The translations under genes and the position numbers were made by a program. This document shows positions 25,227 through 33,440 of a DNA stretch of 64,000 nucleotides, in pieces. Within the stretch, counting starts at the first letter, position 1, and the number at the start of each line of letters is the position of its first letter. Source of the stretch: Planctomycetota bacterium (GTDB lineage: Bacteria > Planctomycetota > Planctomycetia > Pirellulales > Pirellulaceae); NCBI GenBank assembly GCA_963204915.1, contig CAUJHS010000106.1:99506-163505 (forward strand). Direction: 5' to 3'. The notes under the pieces are model-generated. The model did not search any database and had not been told where the DNA came from. It worked only from the letters and a program-made list of their open reading frames with translations.

Positions 25227-26084
25227 ATGCAAACCGAAACGGATGCGGTGCTCTGGTACAACGTGGGCGAATTCGGGGCCGCCGGCTACGGCGTGCCCAA
25301 CTGGAGCGATGACGTGGGATCGCTCAACCCCAACATCATCGACCTGGTGGGCCTGATCGGGCGGAACTTGTTTCACATCATGCACCATGAGGATGTGAAC
25401 TTGCGCACGCCGCCCAGCATCAACACGCTGACCCGCATCCATCGGTTGTACGTGCGGTGCGGGCAAGTGCTGACCGGGCGGGCCATTCCCTTCAATCGGC
25501 CGAACCTCGAAACTCCGCACAGCTCGCCGGCTGGCGAGATCTTCCGCGTGTATCCGGTGCCGTACTTCAAGGTAGCCAATCCGTACCTGAAGCGTTGGGC
25601 CACTTGGATCCTGATGGCCTTGGCGGATGCGATGCAGCACACCGAAAACGCCAAGTCGGTCGAGATCAGCGTGTCGTTCGCGAGCGATGTGGGAAAGTAC
25701 CTCGACCGCGTGTACCAAAACATGGCGATTGAGATGTTCGGCAAGCTGGTGGACGACGTGATCAAGCCGGGCTTCCTGCTCACCGACGCCGACCTGGCGA
25801 CGTACGACCCGTCGAAGTTCTTTACGCGCACCGAGATGGTCGACGTCGTGCCGCGGCTGGACCGGATTTTCACCGAGGACAAGATCGGGCATTTGAGCGA
25901 GGGCATCCCGGTCACGCAGTTGCCGCCGCTGGCGCCTTGGCCGGAGAACCTCACGAGCTACTACCGCTCGGTCCGCACGAATCAGAGCATCTTGCCGGAT
26001 GGGACCGACTCGGCCGCGGTCGCCCCTTCGGGCGGAGCGGTGAACAACGGGCAACCCGTCATTCCGCAGATTCCGCAAATCTAA
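25227..26084 (+). CDS. Hypothetical prophage protein
   Basis: A 285-aa soluble protein of unknown family with mixed structure (NIIDLVGLIGRNLFHIMHHE, YPVPYFKVANPYLKRWATWI). It ends in a Gly/Asn/Pro-rich tail that looks like an exposed linker. It lies 24 bp after the coiled-coil membrane protein. No enzymatic motif was seen. Confidence 0.65.
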   Translation: MQTETDAVLWYNVGEFGAAGYGVPNWSDDVGSLNPNIIDLVGLIGRNLFHIMHHEDVNLRTPPSINTLTRIHRLYVRCGQVLTGRAIPFNRPNLETPHSSPAGEIFRVYPVPYFKVANPYLKRWATWILMALADAMQHTENAKSVEISVSFASDVGKYLDRVYQNMAIEMFGKLVDDVIKPGFLLTDADLATYDPSKFFTRTEMVDVVPRLDRIFTEDKIGHLSEGIPVTQLPPLAPWPENLTSYYRSVRTNQSILPDGTDSAAVAPSGGAVNNGQPVIPQIPQI

Positions 26085-26158
26085 TCGCGCTGGGCTAATT
26101 CCGCCCGGCTGGCGCGAATCTAGTCCAGTATCACCCTAAAGCCAGGGAAGGCTTTCTC

Positions 26159-26794
26159 GTGATTGCACTCAATGTTTGCATTAGCGGCTTCACCCAAGAT
26201 GTGGGCGGCCGCGGCGGCCATGGGATCTTTCGCCTCAGCGAAAACCTGATCGCCAAGGGCCACAACGAAGGCGTGGCGCGTCGCGTGTGGTATCTGCGGT
26301 GGAATGAGAACTGGAAGCGCTGGGCCGAGCATGTGGCCTTGATCGGGCTTTTGCACAACCAGGAAGTGCTCGTGGCCATCCACGCCTACAGTTGGGGCGG
26401 CGGCTGGGGCGCGGTGCGATTGAGCGGCTTTCTCAAGCAGCAAGGCATCGGCGTGCGGTACATGGTGCTCTGCGACCCGGTGCATCGGCCCTGGTGTCCG
26501 CTGCTGCGATTCAAGGCGCTCTACCGCAGAGACGTGCCGATCCTCACCGCGCCCGTGATTCGCATTCCGTCGAACGTGGGTGAAGTGTTCAGTTTTCACC
26601 AAACCATGAACCGGCCTCAGGCCCACCGGCTGCTGCCGCTGAATGGGACGAAGATCAACCCGAGCGTGCGGCTGTTGCGCACCCACGAGACGATGGACGA
26701 CGCGCCGGAGTTCCACCGCCAGGCGATGGCCGTGGCCGAACTGCTCGCCGAAGAGGCGGACGGCTGCACGGTCTCCGGAAAGTACAAGCCATGA
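26159..26794 (+). CDS. Alpha/beta-hydrolase-like prophage protein
   Basis: A 211-aa protein with a nucleophile-elbow-like motif, HAYSWGGGWGA (Ser in a G/A-x-S-x-G setting), preceded by a hydrophobic strand LVAIHAYS and followed by a helix. VLCDPVHRPW could supply the acid. It looks like a lipase/esterase fold. A role in envelope breakdown at lysis is possible but unproven. GTG at 26159 follows GGGAAGG. The next gene overlaps by 4 bp. Confidence 0.6.
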   Translation: MIALNVCISGFTQDVGGRGGHGIFRLSENLIAKGHNEGVARRVWYLRWNENWKRWAEHVALIGLLHNQEVLVAIHAYSWGGGWGAVRLSGFLKQQGIGVRYMVLCDPVHRPWCPLLRFKALYRRDVPILTAPVIRIPSNVGEVFSFHQTMNRPQAHRLLPLNGTKINPSVRLLRTHETMDDAPEFHRQAMAVAELLAEEADGCTVSGKYKP

Positions 26795-27240
26795 AGCTGC
26801 CGCCGCTCGGATTATGTCTCCCGTGCCGCGTGGTGCGCCTCATCGACGGCGACACGCTGGAGGTGACCGTGGTGACCGGCGCCCGCTACCGCGTGCGGCT
26901 GCTCGCCTGCTGGTGTCACGAGACGAACCGCGGCCCCGATCGGCTGCGCGAGAAGGGCCGGGCCGCGAAAGCGTTCGCCCAGCAGTGCCTCGACGAGGCG
27001 CGGGCCACGCACCTGTTCGTGCCGGCCCCGGACGATGTGGAGCTGATCGTGGGCGCGGGCGGCGGCGCCAGCCCTTTGGACCTGATGACGTTCAATCGCG
27101 TGCTCGGCCATATTTTTGTGGACGCGGAAACGACGCTGTCGGAGCGGATGTGTCGAGCCGGCCACGCGTGGCCCACCAAGCAGGAACTGGAGGCGAGCGA
27201 GAACCCAGATGCCCCAGCGAGCAATCGAGAAGCGGCCTAA
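26791..27240 (+). CDS. Staphylococcal nuclease-like (thermonuclease) protein
   Basis: A 149-aa protein. VVRLIDGDTLEVTVV is the SNase signature with the calcium-binding Asp. YRVRLLACWCHETNRG follows, with Arg and Glu at positions that match catalytic residues loosely. No signal peptide is seen, so it may degrade DNA inside the cell. It overlaps the following HNH gene by 32 bp. Confidence 0.75.
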   Translation: MKLPPLGLCLPCRVVRLIDGDTLEVTVVTGARYRVRLLACWCHETNRGPDRLREKGRAAKAFAQQCLDEARATHLFVPAPDDVELIVGAGGGASPLDLMTFNRVLGHIFVDAETTLSERMCRAGHAWPTKQELEASENPDAPASNREAA

Positions 27241-27487
27241 GCAAGACCGCTACCGAGGGACCGCCCACCAGCGCGGCTACACCCACGCCTGGCAGAGGGC
27301 GGCCCGGGCGTTCTTGGACGAGCACCCCACGTGCGTACGATGCCAGGCCCAGGGATTGGTGACGCCGGCCACCGTGGTGGATCACCGGATCCCGCATCGT
27401 GGCGACCAGCGGTTATTCTGGGACGTGACCAACTGGGACCCGTTGTGTAAGCCGTGCCACGACCGCAAGACCGCCAGCGGCCAGTGA
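27209..27487 (+). CDS. HNH endonuclease
   Basis: A 92-aa nuclease: CVRCQAQG, then VVDHRIPHRG (HNH His), N (TNWDPLC) and KPCHDRK. The zinc-coordinating Cys pairs are complete. HNH genes directly before terminase are typical of HK97-like phages, where the protein stimulates terminase cleavage at cos ends. The ATG at 27209 lies within the preceding SNase gene. Confidence 0.88.
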   Translation: MPQRAIEKRPKQDRYRGTAHQRGYTHAWQRAARAFLDEHPTCVRCQAQGLVTPATVVDHRIPHRGDQRLFWDVTNWDPLCKPCHDRKTASGQ

Positions 27488-27530
27488 AACGCGGCTACTG
27501 AACGAGCGAACACTAACCAAGGAATCGGGA

Positions 27531-27761
27531 ATGCAAGCACCGGACAAAGGCCCGGAGATGACGGCGGCCGACGTCGCCGGCTGCATCGGTGGGCTGGTGA
27601 TGCTGCTGATCACCACGCCCATTTGGTACGTGCTGCTATTCGTCCTCCTCAGCCGCACAGAAGCCCCAGGCTGGGCCTGGGCCCTGTACTGGCTCTACGT
27701 GCCAACGCACGTCTTGGTGGCGTTTTGCGGCCAAATTTGGCGAGTGCTGACCCGCTCCTGA
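27531..27761 (+). CDS. Small two-helix membrane protein, holin candidate
   Basis: A 76-aa protein with two transmembrane helices (GGLVMLLITTPIWYVLLFVLL and WALYWLYVPTHVLVAFCG) and short charged ends. AAGGAATCGGGA precedes the ATG. Size and topology fit a holin, but nothing identifies it further. It lies between the HNH gene and terminase. Confidence 0.6.
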   Translation: MQAPDKGPEMTAADVAGCIGGLVMLLITTPIWYVLLFVLLSRTEAPGWAWALYWLYVPTHVLVAFCGQIWRVLTRS

Positions 27762-27898
27762 ACTGGAGCGGTTCGCTCCACCCCCCCCCAGCCGAAAGGG
27801 CGCCCGGGGGGTGGGTTTTTCTAGGCAGGGCGAAAACGCCAGACCGTGCTGCAAGCGCGCACATTTTTTGGCAGGTTTTTGATGGGGGGTACCCAGGG

Positions 27899-28372
27899 AT
27901 GGGGAAGCGCGGGCCGAAGAAGACGCCCACCGAGGTGAAGATCGCGCGGGGCACGCACCGCAAGGATCGCGACGGAGACCCGGCGCTGGAGCCGAAGCCC
28001 GAGGCGATCGCAGTCCCCAGGGCGCCCGCGCACCTGAAGGCGGCGGGCCGCGCGAAGTGGAACGATCTCGCGCCGCGACTAGCGCGAGTGGGATTGCTGT
28101 CGGAGATCGATGTCGATTCGCTCACCCTGCTGTGCGAGGCGTTCGAGGAAAAGGCGCACTGCGAAAAGGTGCTCGCCAAAGAGGGCGAGTACTTCGTGCA
28201 GGACAATGGTTACGTGGGCGCGCATCCGGCGATCAGCCGCCTGCACCGCGCGATTGGGCGCATCCAGAAATTGATGGCCGCCTTCGGCATGACGCCGAGC
28301 GACCGGAGCGGTTTGCGGGTCGGGTCGGCCGACCAGGCCAAGAAGCAAGTGCACACCCGGAAACGCGCATGA
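27899..28372 (+). CDS. terS: Terminase small subunit, P27 family
   Basis: A 157-aa DNA-packaging protein. The GKRGPKKTPTEVKIARGTHRKDR start, the APAHLKAAGRAKWNDLAPRL helix and the C-terminal RIQKLMAAFGMTPSDRSGLR motif are hallmarks of the P27 family, which recognises the packaging site. ATG overlaps with terL (ATGA) follow. The start at 27899 gives the standard N-terminus. Confidence 0.92.
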   Translation: MGKRGPKKTPTEVKIARGTHRKDRDGDPALEPKPEAIAVPRAPAHLKAAGRAKWNDLAPRLARVGLLSEIDVDSLTLLCEAFEEKAHCEKVLAKEGEYFVQDNGYVGAHPAISRLHRAIGRIQKLMAAFGMTPSDRSGLRVGSADQAKKQVHTRKRA

Positions 28373-30153
28373 AGCGCATCGACCGCACGACGAAGTTGTG
28401 GATCCGCAACCGCTCGGATGAGCTGGCCGCCGCGAACGGCTGCAAGTTCGATCCGGAGCGGGCGGCCTACGCCGTGTGGTGGATCGAGCGCTATTGCCGT
28501 TTGTACGAAGGCGACCAGTCCGGCGAGCCGCTGCGGCTGCGGAGCTGCGATGCGGTGGACGCGCAATTCCCGATCATCACGCACGGCGCTTGGGAGGAGG
28601 CGAAGGAGGAGGCGATCGCCCGCGTGTGGGCGTACGCCGAGGCGCGCGGCGACGGGCTGCATTGCGACTGGCAGTATGAGTGCATCACGCGCATTTTCGG
28701 GTGGATGAAATTCTCCGAACGCTGGGCGCGTCCCATCCGCCGGTTCCGGCGCGGCTCGGTATGGGTAGCCAAGAAGAACAAAAAGAGTCCTACCCTGGCG
28801 GCGGTCGCACTCCACCTCACGATCGGCGATGGCGAGCTGGGACAAAAGGTGTTCCTCGGCGCAAAGGACGGCAAGCAGGTGAAGCTCAATGCCTGCAAGC
28901 ACGCGATCGAAATGGTTCGCGCCTCCGAGGAGTTGGCCAGCGAATGCGACATCAACGAAGGGGAAGGCCGCATTGTCCACGGCCCGACGCGCTCACTCCT
29001 GGCGCCGCTCACCTCGGGCCAGGAAAACAACGCCAAGGCCAAGGAGGGACTCAACGGCAGCCTGATCATCGATGAGTGCCACGTGGTGGACCGCGCGTTC
29101 ATCAAGCGCGTCAGCCGCATGGGCATTAGCCGCAGCGAGCCGCTGCAACTGGAATTCTCGACGGCCGGGTTCGACCCGATGAGCTACGGCAAGGAGGCGC
29201 ACGATTACGGCGCCCGCGTCGTGCTAGGCGACCAGCCGGGCGGCAAGGTCGATGAACGCTACTTCTACGCGGCCTACGAAGCGCCGCAGGACCTCAGCGA
29301 CGAGGACCTGGCCGCGGACCCGCTCAAGTACGCTCGCATGGCGAATCCGGCCTGGGGCCATACGATCGACCCGGCGGAAGTGCTCGACGATTACAACACG
29401 TCGAAAGAGACGATCACGGGGCTGACCGAGTTCCGCGTCTACCGGCTCAACATCTGGGCCACGGCCGCGGCCACTTGGTTGCGAACCAGCGCGTGGGCCG
29501 CCTGCTATGAGAGCTACACCGCCGAGGACCTGCGCGGCCGGCGGTGCTATGCTGGCTTCGACCTCGCCCAGGTGCTCGACTTCACGGCGCTGGTGTGCTG
29601 CTTTCCCGATGAGGACGAAGAGGAGCTGTTCCGCCAGCTCGCCTGGTTTTGGCTCCCCGAGCAAACCGCGCGAGAGCGCGCGGAGAAAGCCCCTTATCTC
29701 GACTGGGCCAAGGACGGCTACATCAAGCTGACGCCTGGCGACGTGTGCGATTACGAGACCATTACCGCCGACGTGGGCGCGATCCTCGATCAGTTCGACT
29801 CCGTGGAGCTGGCCTTCGATCCGTGGAATGCGGAGGCCACGACGCAGCGGCTCGCGCAGGATTACGGCGTGCGCCGCCTGGAGTTCCCGCAGACCATGAC
29901 GCGCCTGACCGAGGGCACGAAGGCTTACGAACGGCTCGTGCGGGCCGGCCGCCTGCGGCACAACGGCCATCCCGTGCTGACCTGGCAAGCGGGGCACGTG
30001 AAGGTTAAGAGCGATTACTCGGGCAACATCCGCCCGATCAAGCCAGAGCATGGCGACCATCGCACGATCGACGGGATTATCGGCGGCGTGATGGGACTCG
30101 ACCGGGCCATGAAGGCCCCGCCGCCGGCGAAGGGGAGCCTGTTCATCTTTTAG
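28369..30153 (+). CDS. terL: Terminase large subunit
   Basis: A 594-aa packaging motor. The N-terminal ATPase has VWVAKKNKKSPTLAA as Walker A variant, the SLIIDECHVV stretch as Walker B, and a coupling motif region QLEFSTAGFD. The C-terminal nuclease has acidic residues in CYAGFDLAQVLDFTAL, ELAFDPWNA and HRTIDGIIGG. This is the HK97-like TerL family. It drives genome translocation into the prohead formed by the downstream portal and capsid. Confidence 0.95.
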   Translation: MKRIDRTTKLWIRNRSDELAAANGCKFDPERAAYAVWWIERYCRLYEGDQSGEPLRLRSCDAVDAQFPIITHGAWEEAKEEAIARVWAYAEARGDGLHCDWQYECITRIFGWMKFSERWARPIRRFRRGSVWVAKKNKKSPTLAAVALHLTIGDGELGQKVFLGAKDGKQVKLNACKHAIEMVRASEELASECDINEGEGRIVHGPTRSLLAPLTSGQENNAKAKEGLNGSLIIDECHVVDRAFIKRVSRMGISRSEPLQLEFSTAGFDPMSYGKEAHDYGARVVLGDQPGGKVDERYFYAAYEAPQDLSDEDLAADPLKYARMANPAWGHTIDPAEVLDDYNTSKETITGLTEFRVYRLNIWATAAATWLRTSAWAACYESYTAEDLRGRRCYAGFDLAQVLDFTALVCCFPDEDEEELFRQLAWFWLPEQTARERAEKAPYLDWAKDGYIKLTPGDVCDYETITADVGAILDQFDSVELAFDPWNAEATTQRLAQDYGVRRLEFPQTMTRLTEGTKAYERLVRAGRLRHNGHPVLTWQAGHVKVKSDYSGNIRPIKPEHGDHRTIDGIIGGVMGLDRAMKAPPPAKGSLFIF

Positions 30154-30165
30154 GTAGGGAGGCAC

Positions 30166-31809
30166 ATGGACGTGCGTAAAACACTGCGGGCTTTGGCGCG
30201 TCGATTTTTTGGCGCGACCAGCGGCGCGGCCCGGCCGCTCCAGTGGCTGGTGGACTGGGTCCGCGGCGACGGCGGCACGGACAGCGGAATCGCGATGGAC
30301 GGCGAGAGGGCTATGCGGTACGCGCCCGTGTGGTATGGCGTCAACAAGATCGCCGGCCACATCGCGCAAATGCCGCTCGTGCTCAATGAGGACCTGGACG
30401 ACGGACGCCGCCGGCGACGCGCCAAAGAGCACCCCGCGTATCCGCTCGTCAAGCGCCGCCCCAATGCGCTGATGAGCGCCAGCGTGTTCAAAGAGGTCAT
30501 CCAGTATCACGCCCTGATGTGGGGCAACGGCCGAGCGGCGATCGAACGGAACTATCGCATGGATCCGGTCTCCCTCATCCCGCTCCTGCCCGACCGGACG
30601 AAGACGGTCCTGGTGAATGGCGAGAAGTGGCACGTGACGCGCGTCACCTACGAAGACGGGACCAGCGAGGACCGCAAGTTTCGCGATCGGGATGTCTTGC
30701 ACATCGCGGGCCTGGGGTTCGACGGACTGACCGGCTACTCGCTGTGGGAGTTCGCGGCCAACAGCTTCGGCCTGGGCCTGGGGAGCGAGAAGGCGGCCAA
30801 CCGCCACTTCAAGCACGACGCCATGCCGGGGCTGCTGCTCGAAGCGCCGGCCGGCATGTTCCGCGACGAATCCGACGCCGCCGCGTTCCTGGCCGCCTTC
30901 CGCAAGGCGCACGAGGGCCTGGACAACAAGAGCAAGGTGGGCCTGTTGCGAGAGGGCATCAAGGCCAACGCGATTGGCGCCAGCGCCGGCGACTCGCAAT
31001 GGATCGAGCAGCGACGGTTTCAACGGCAGGACGCGGCCCTCTGGCTGATGTTGGAGACGATCCTCGGCGACGATGCGAGCGTCAGCTACAACGGCCTGGA
31101 GCAAAAGATGTTGGCCTATTTGGTCAACTGCCTCAACCGCTGGCTGGTGAAATGGGAGGAGGAGTGCGGCGAGAAGCTCCTCCGCGAACGGGAGAAGCGG
31201 CTCGACACGCACTATTTCAAATTCGTCACGGGCGCGCTCTTGCGCTCGGACACCGCCACCACGATGAGCACCGGGGCGCTCGCCATCACCAGCCGCATCC
31301 TCAACCCCAACGAGGTGCGGGCCTGGTTCGAGCTGGATCCGTATGAGGGCGGCGACGAATACATCAACCCGAACACGACGGCCAACGCCGGCCGCAGCGG
31401 CGGAAAGCAGGACGACGAGGACGGCGACCCGCCGGATGATCCGCCCGACGACAACCCCAGCGCTCAGGCCCGGTCGCTCATCGTGAATCGCCTCAAGGAG
31501 CTGATCGCGGTCGAAGCAAAACGCGTCCGCGCCGCTGCGAAAAAAAGCGCCAACTTCGTGGCGTGGGTCGATGAGTTCTACGGCGAGACGCGATTCCTGG
31601 CCACGCTCAGCCGCATCGTCGGCTCGATGGGCGGGGAGACGTGGCACGCGATCGAACACGCCAACGCGAGCAAGCAGCAAATCCTCGAAGCCGCCGGGCG
31701 CTCGACTCCGGCCGAGCTGGCGGCCAATATCGAACACGCCACGGCGGATTGGCCCGCGCGGGCCGAGGCCTTGGCGGACGAGATCCTTTCCCTGGAAACC
31801 GCGCCATGA
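30166..31809 (+). CDS. Phage portal protein, HK97 family
   Basis: A 547-aa portal, forming the dodecameric ring at the head vertex. Recognisable are the N-terminal WYGVNKIAGHIAQMPLVLNE, LLPDRTKTVLVNGE, DVLHIAGLGFDGLTGYSLWE, and the LDTHYFKFVTGALLRSDTAT / LNPNEVRAWFELDPYEGGDE segment. A C-terminal extension of about 130 aa is helical and rich in Ala. It directly follows terL and overlaps a small gene at its end. Confidence 0.95.
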   Translation: MDVRKTLRALARRFFGATSGAARPLQWLVDWVRGDGGTDSGIAMDGERAMRYAPVWYGVNKIAGHIAQMPLVLNEDLDDGRRRRRAKEHPAYPLVKRRPNALMSASVFKEVIQYHALMWGNGRAAIERNYRMDPVSLIPLLPDRTKTVLVNGEKWHVTRVTYEDGTSEDRKFRDRDVLHIAGLGFDGLTGYSLWEFAANSFGLGLGSEKAANRHFKHDAMPGLLLEAPAGMFRDESDAAAFLAAFRKAHEGLDNKSKVGLLREGIKANAIGASAGDSQWIEQRRFQRQDAALWLMLETILGDDASVSYNGLEQKMLAYLVNCLNRWLVKWEEECGEKLLREREKRLDTHYFKFVTGALLRSDTATTMSTGALAITSRILNPNEVRAWFELDPYEGGDEYINPNTTANAGRSGGKQDDEDGDPPDDPPDDNPSAQARSLIVNRLKELIAVEAKRVRAAAKKSANFVAWVDEFYGETRFLATLSRIVGSMGGETWHAIEHANASKQQILEAAGRSTPAELAANIEHATADWPARAEALADEILSLETAP

Positions 31810-32075
31810 GCAACGATGTTCAACTCGACCCAGCGAAACTGACGGCCGCGATGCGGCGCGCCCGCGAACTCCGCCTGGCGTTCGCCGTCGACCAGCGCGC
31901 CCAGCGTATGGTCCGCGTGTCCGTGCCCGCCCGCTGCCCCGGCGTCGTCTGGCGCCGCCGGGCCGGCGCGAAGCCGGAGCACGACGCCGCGAACAACCGT
32001 TGCCGCCAGTGCCGCTGCGAGCTGCCCCGCGGCCGAGCCGGCCGCACGTGCAAGGACTGCCGCAGCGTTACGTGA
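31806..32075 (+). CDS. Small basic prophage protein with C-terminal zinc-finger motif
   Basis: An 89-aa basic protein ending in CRQCRCELPRGRAGRTCKDC, a four-Cys zinc-ribbon pattern. The N-terminus is helical and Arg-rich. It starts inside the portal gene (ATGA overlap). Possible nucleic-acid binding; no family is recognised. Confidence 0.55.
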   Translation: MSNDVQLDPAKLTAAMRRARELRLAFAVDQRAQRMVRVSVPARCPGVVWRRRAGAKPEHDAANNRCRQCRCELPRGRAGRTCKDCRSVT

Positions 32076-32152
32076 CGCAACCTGGTATTACGTGGTGCAA
32101 CCTGATGCGCCATCCCAAACCTTACCAAACCATCTACGCGAAGGATCGCAAC

Positions 32153-32968
32153 ATGCCCGCCGCCGCCGCCACTCTCCACAACCATCGCAAAGCCCTGGAC
32201 GCCATCCGGCAGCGTCACGCGGCCGAGCTGCCCAAAGGCCTCCGCATCAACGACGCGGGCGCCGACCCGGAGCTGTACATCTACGATGATCTGGGCCCGA
32301 GCTGGGCCGGCATGATCGACGTCGACTCCGTCGTGCGGGCGCTCAAGCAGCTGCCCGCCAACCACAAGCGCGTCATCGTCCGCATCAACTCGCCCGGCGG
32401 AGACGTGTTCGAGGGCTTTGCGATTTACAACGCCCTGGCCCGTCACCCAGCAGATATCGTGGTGGAGGTCGACGGCCTGGCCGCCTCGGCCGCTTCGATC
32501 GTGGCCATGGCCGGCGACACGATCCGCATGGCCGCCAACTCGATGATGATGGTTCACCGCGCGTGGACCATCGCCATCGGCAATGGCGCCGACCTGGCGA
32601 AGACGGTGGAGGTCCTCAATAAGGTCGATGAGAACCTGGCCGAGACCTACGCGGCCCGCACGGGCCTGGACGTCGAGGAGATCGCGGTCATGCTCGACGA
32701 AGAAACTTGGCTCCAAGCCGACGAGGCGGTCGCCAAGGGATTCGCGGACGAGGTCGGCCAGGAGCTGCAGGTCGCCGCTTCGGTTCCCGCCGGACGTTTC
32801 AAGAACACGCCAAGCCGCTTCCTGGAGGCCTTGAACCCGGCCAGCCCCGGCAAGCCGGCCGACCGTACGCCGCCGGCCGACCCTCCGGCGCCGCCTGCTC
32901 CGCCGTCGGCTGGTCACGCCGTCCGCGAGCGGTTGGCTCTGGCCCGTCGCCGCTTGGGTGTGGGATAA
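32153..32968 (+). CDS. ClpP-like prohead maturation protease
   Basis: A 271-aa serine protease of the ClpP/crotonase superfamily. Oxyanion-loop Gly in INSPGGDVFEGFAIYNAL, catalytic Ser in GLAASAASIVAMAG and His in MMMVHRAW are visible. A TWLQADEAVAKGFAD segment matches phage ClpP-like proteases. It cleaves the capsid delta-domain or scaffold during head maturation. The C-terminus is Pro-rich. The start at 32153 has AAGGA upstream. Confidence 0.92.
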   Translation: MPAAAATLHNHRKALDAIRQRHAAELPKGLRINDAGADPELYIYDDLGPSWAGMIDVDSVVRALKQLPANHKRVIVRINSPGGDVFEGFAIYNALARHPADIVVEVDGLAASAASIVAMAGDTIRMAANSMMMVHRAWTIAIGNGADLAKTVEVLNKVDENLAETYAARTGLDVEEIAVMLDEETWLQADEAVAKGFADEVGQELQVAASVPAGRFKNTPSRFLEALNPASPGKPADRTPPADPPAPPAPPSAGHAVRERLALARRRLGVG

Positions 32969-32975
32969 TCCCGCC

Positions 32976-33227
32976 ATGGGCTGGCCGATCACCGAGCTGC
33001 GTCTGGCGTTCGCCTGGACATGCGACGCGTGCGGGCGCGACAACTTCGAGCGGGGGGTGCATCGCGAGCTGACCGCCGAACAGCTGCGCGACCGTTACGC
33101 CGATGCGCCTGTGGACGTGGTGACCGGGCATGAACTCACGCCGCCCGGTCGCGTGGCCTGCCCTCACTGCGGGGCCGTGTTCAAGGCCGTCACCATGGGC
33201 CAGGATCTGGGCCACGATTCCGCGTGA
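32976..33227 (+). CDS. Small zinc-ribbon prophage protein
   Basis: An 83-aa protein with two Cys pairs, CDACGRDN and CPHCGAVF, separated by about 40 residues, forming a probable zinc ribbon. Function is unknown. It starts just after the protease stop and is followed by a terminator-like hairpin. Confidence 0.55.
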   Translation: MGWPITELRLAFAWTCDACGRDNFERGVHRELTAEQLRDRYADAPVDVVTGHELTPPGRVACPHCGAVFKAVTMGQDLGHDSA

Positions 33228-33363
33228 GCGTAGGCGTGCGAAAAACTGCCCTTGGCGCGCACGCCGCTCCATGGGTAATCTCCGCACTTCAATCGCGAGC
33301 GTCTGCGCAACTTGTTAGCGGTGCAGGCTCAATCGCAGCCAGATTTCCCCAGAATCTGCGCCT

Positions 33364-33388
33364 GCGGGAGCCGTTCCGCTTTTTCTTT
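33364..33388 (+). terminator. Intrinsic terminator upstream of capsid gene
   Basis: GCGGGA (33364-33369) pairs with TTCCGC (33374-33379) with one G-U pair, followed by TTTTTCTTT. The tail GCTTTTTCTTTGC (33378-33390) is identical to 15062-15074 before another gene start. Confidence 0.5.
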
Positions 33389-33394
33389 GCGCGC

Positions 33395-33436
33395 GTGGCT
33401 CCTGGCGGCGCACCACCCTTGTGTGCAAGGAGCCAC
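33395..33436 (+). promoter_or_regulatory. Hairpin sequestering the capsid ribosome-binding site
   Basis: GTGGCTCCT (33395-33403) is perfectly complementary to AGGAGCCAC (33428-33436), and the latter contains the AAGGAG Shine-Dalgarno of the capsid gene (ATG 33441). Translation of the most abundant protein may therefore be controlled by RNA structure. Confidence 0.6.
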
Positions 33437-33440
33437 TGCC

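Noticed and set aside
23873..25312. 479-aa plus-strand frame overlapping the coiled-coil membrane protein
   Set aside because: Arg/Ala-rich alternative frame that starts inside the terminator; the other frame has a signal peptide and heptads.
29224..31737. 837-aa open frame on the minus strand
   Set aside because: It lies fully opposite terL and the portal gene, has low-complexity His/Arg/Leu-rich sequence and no recognisable domain; a shadow of GC-rich coding sequence.
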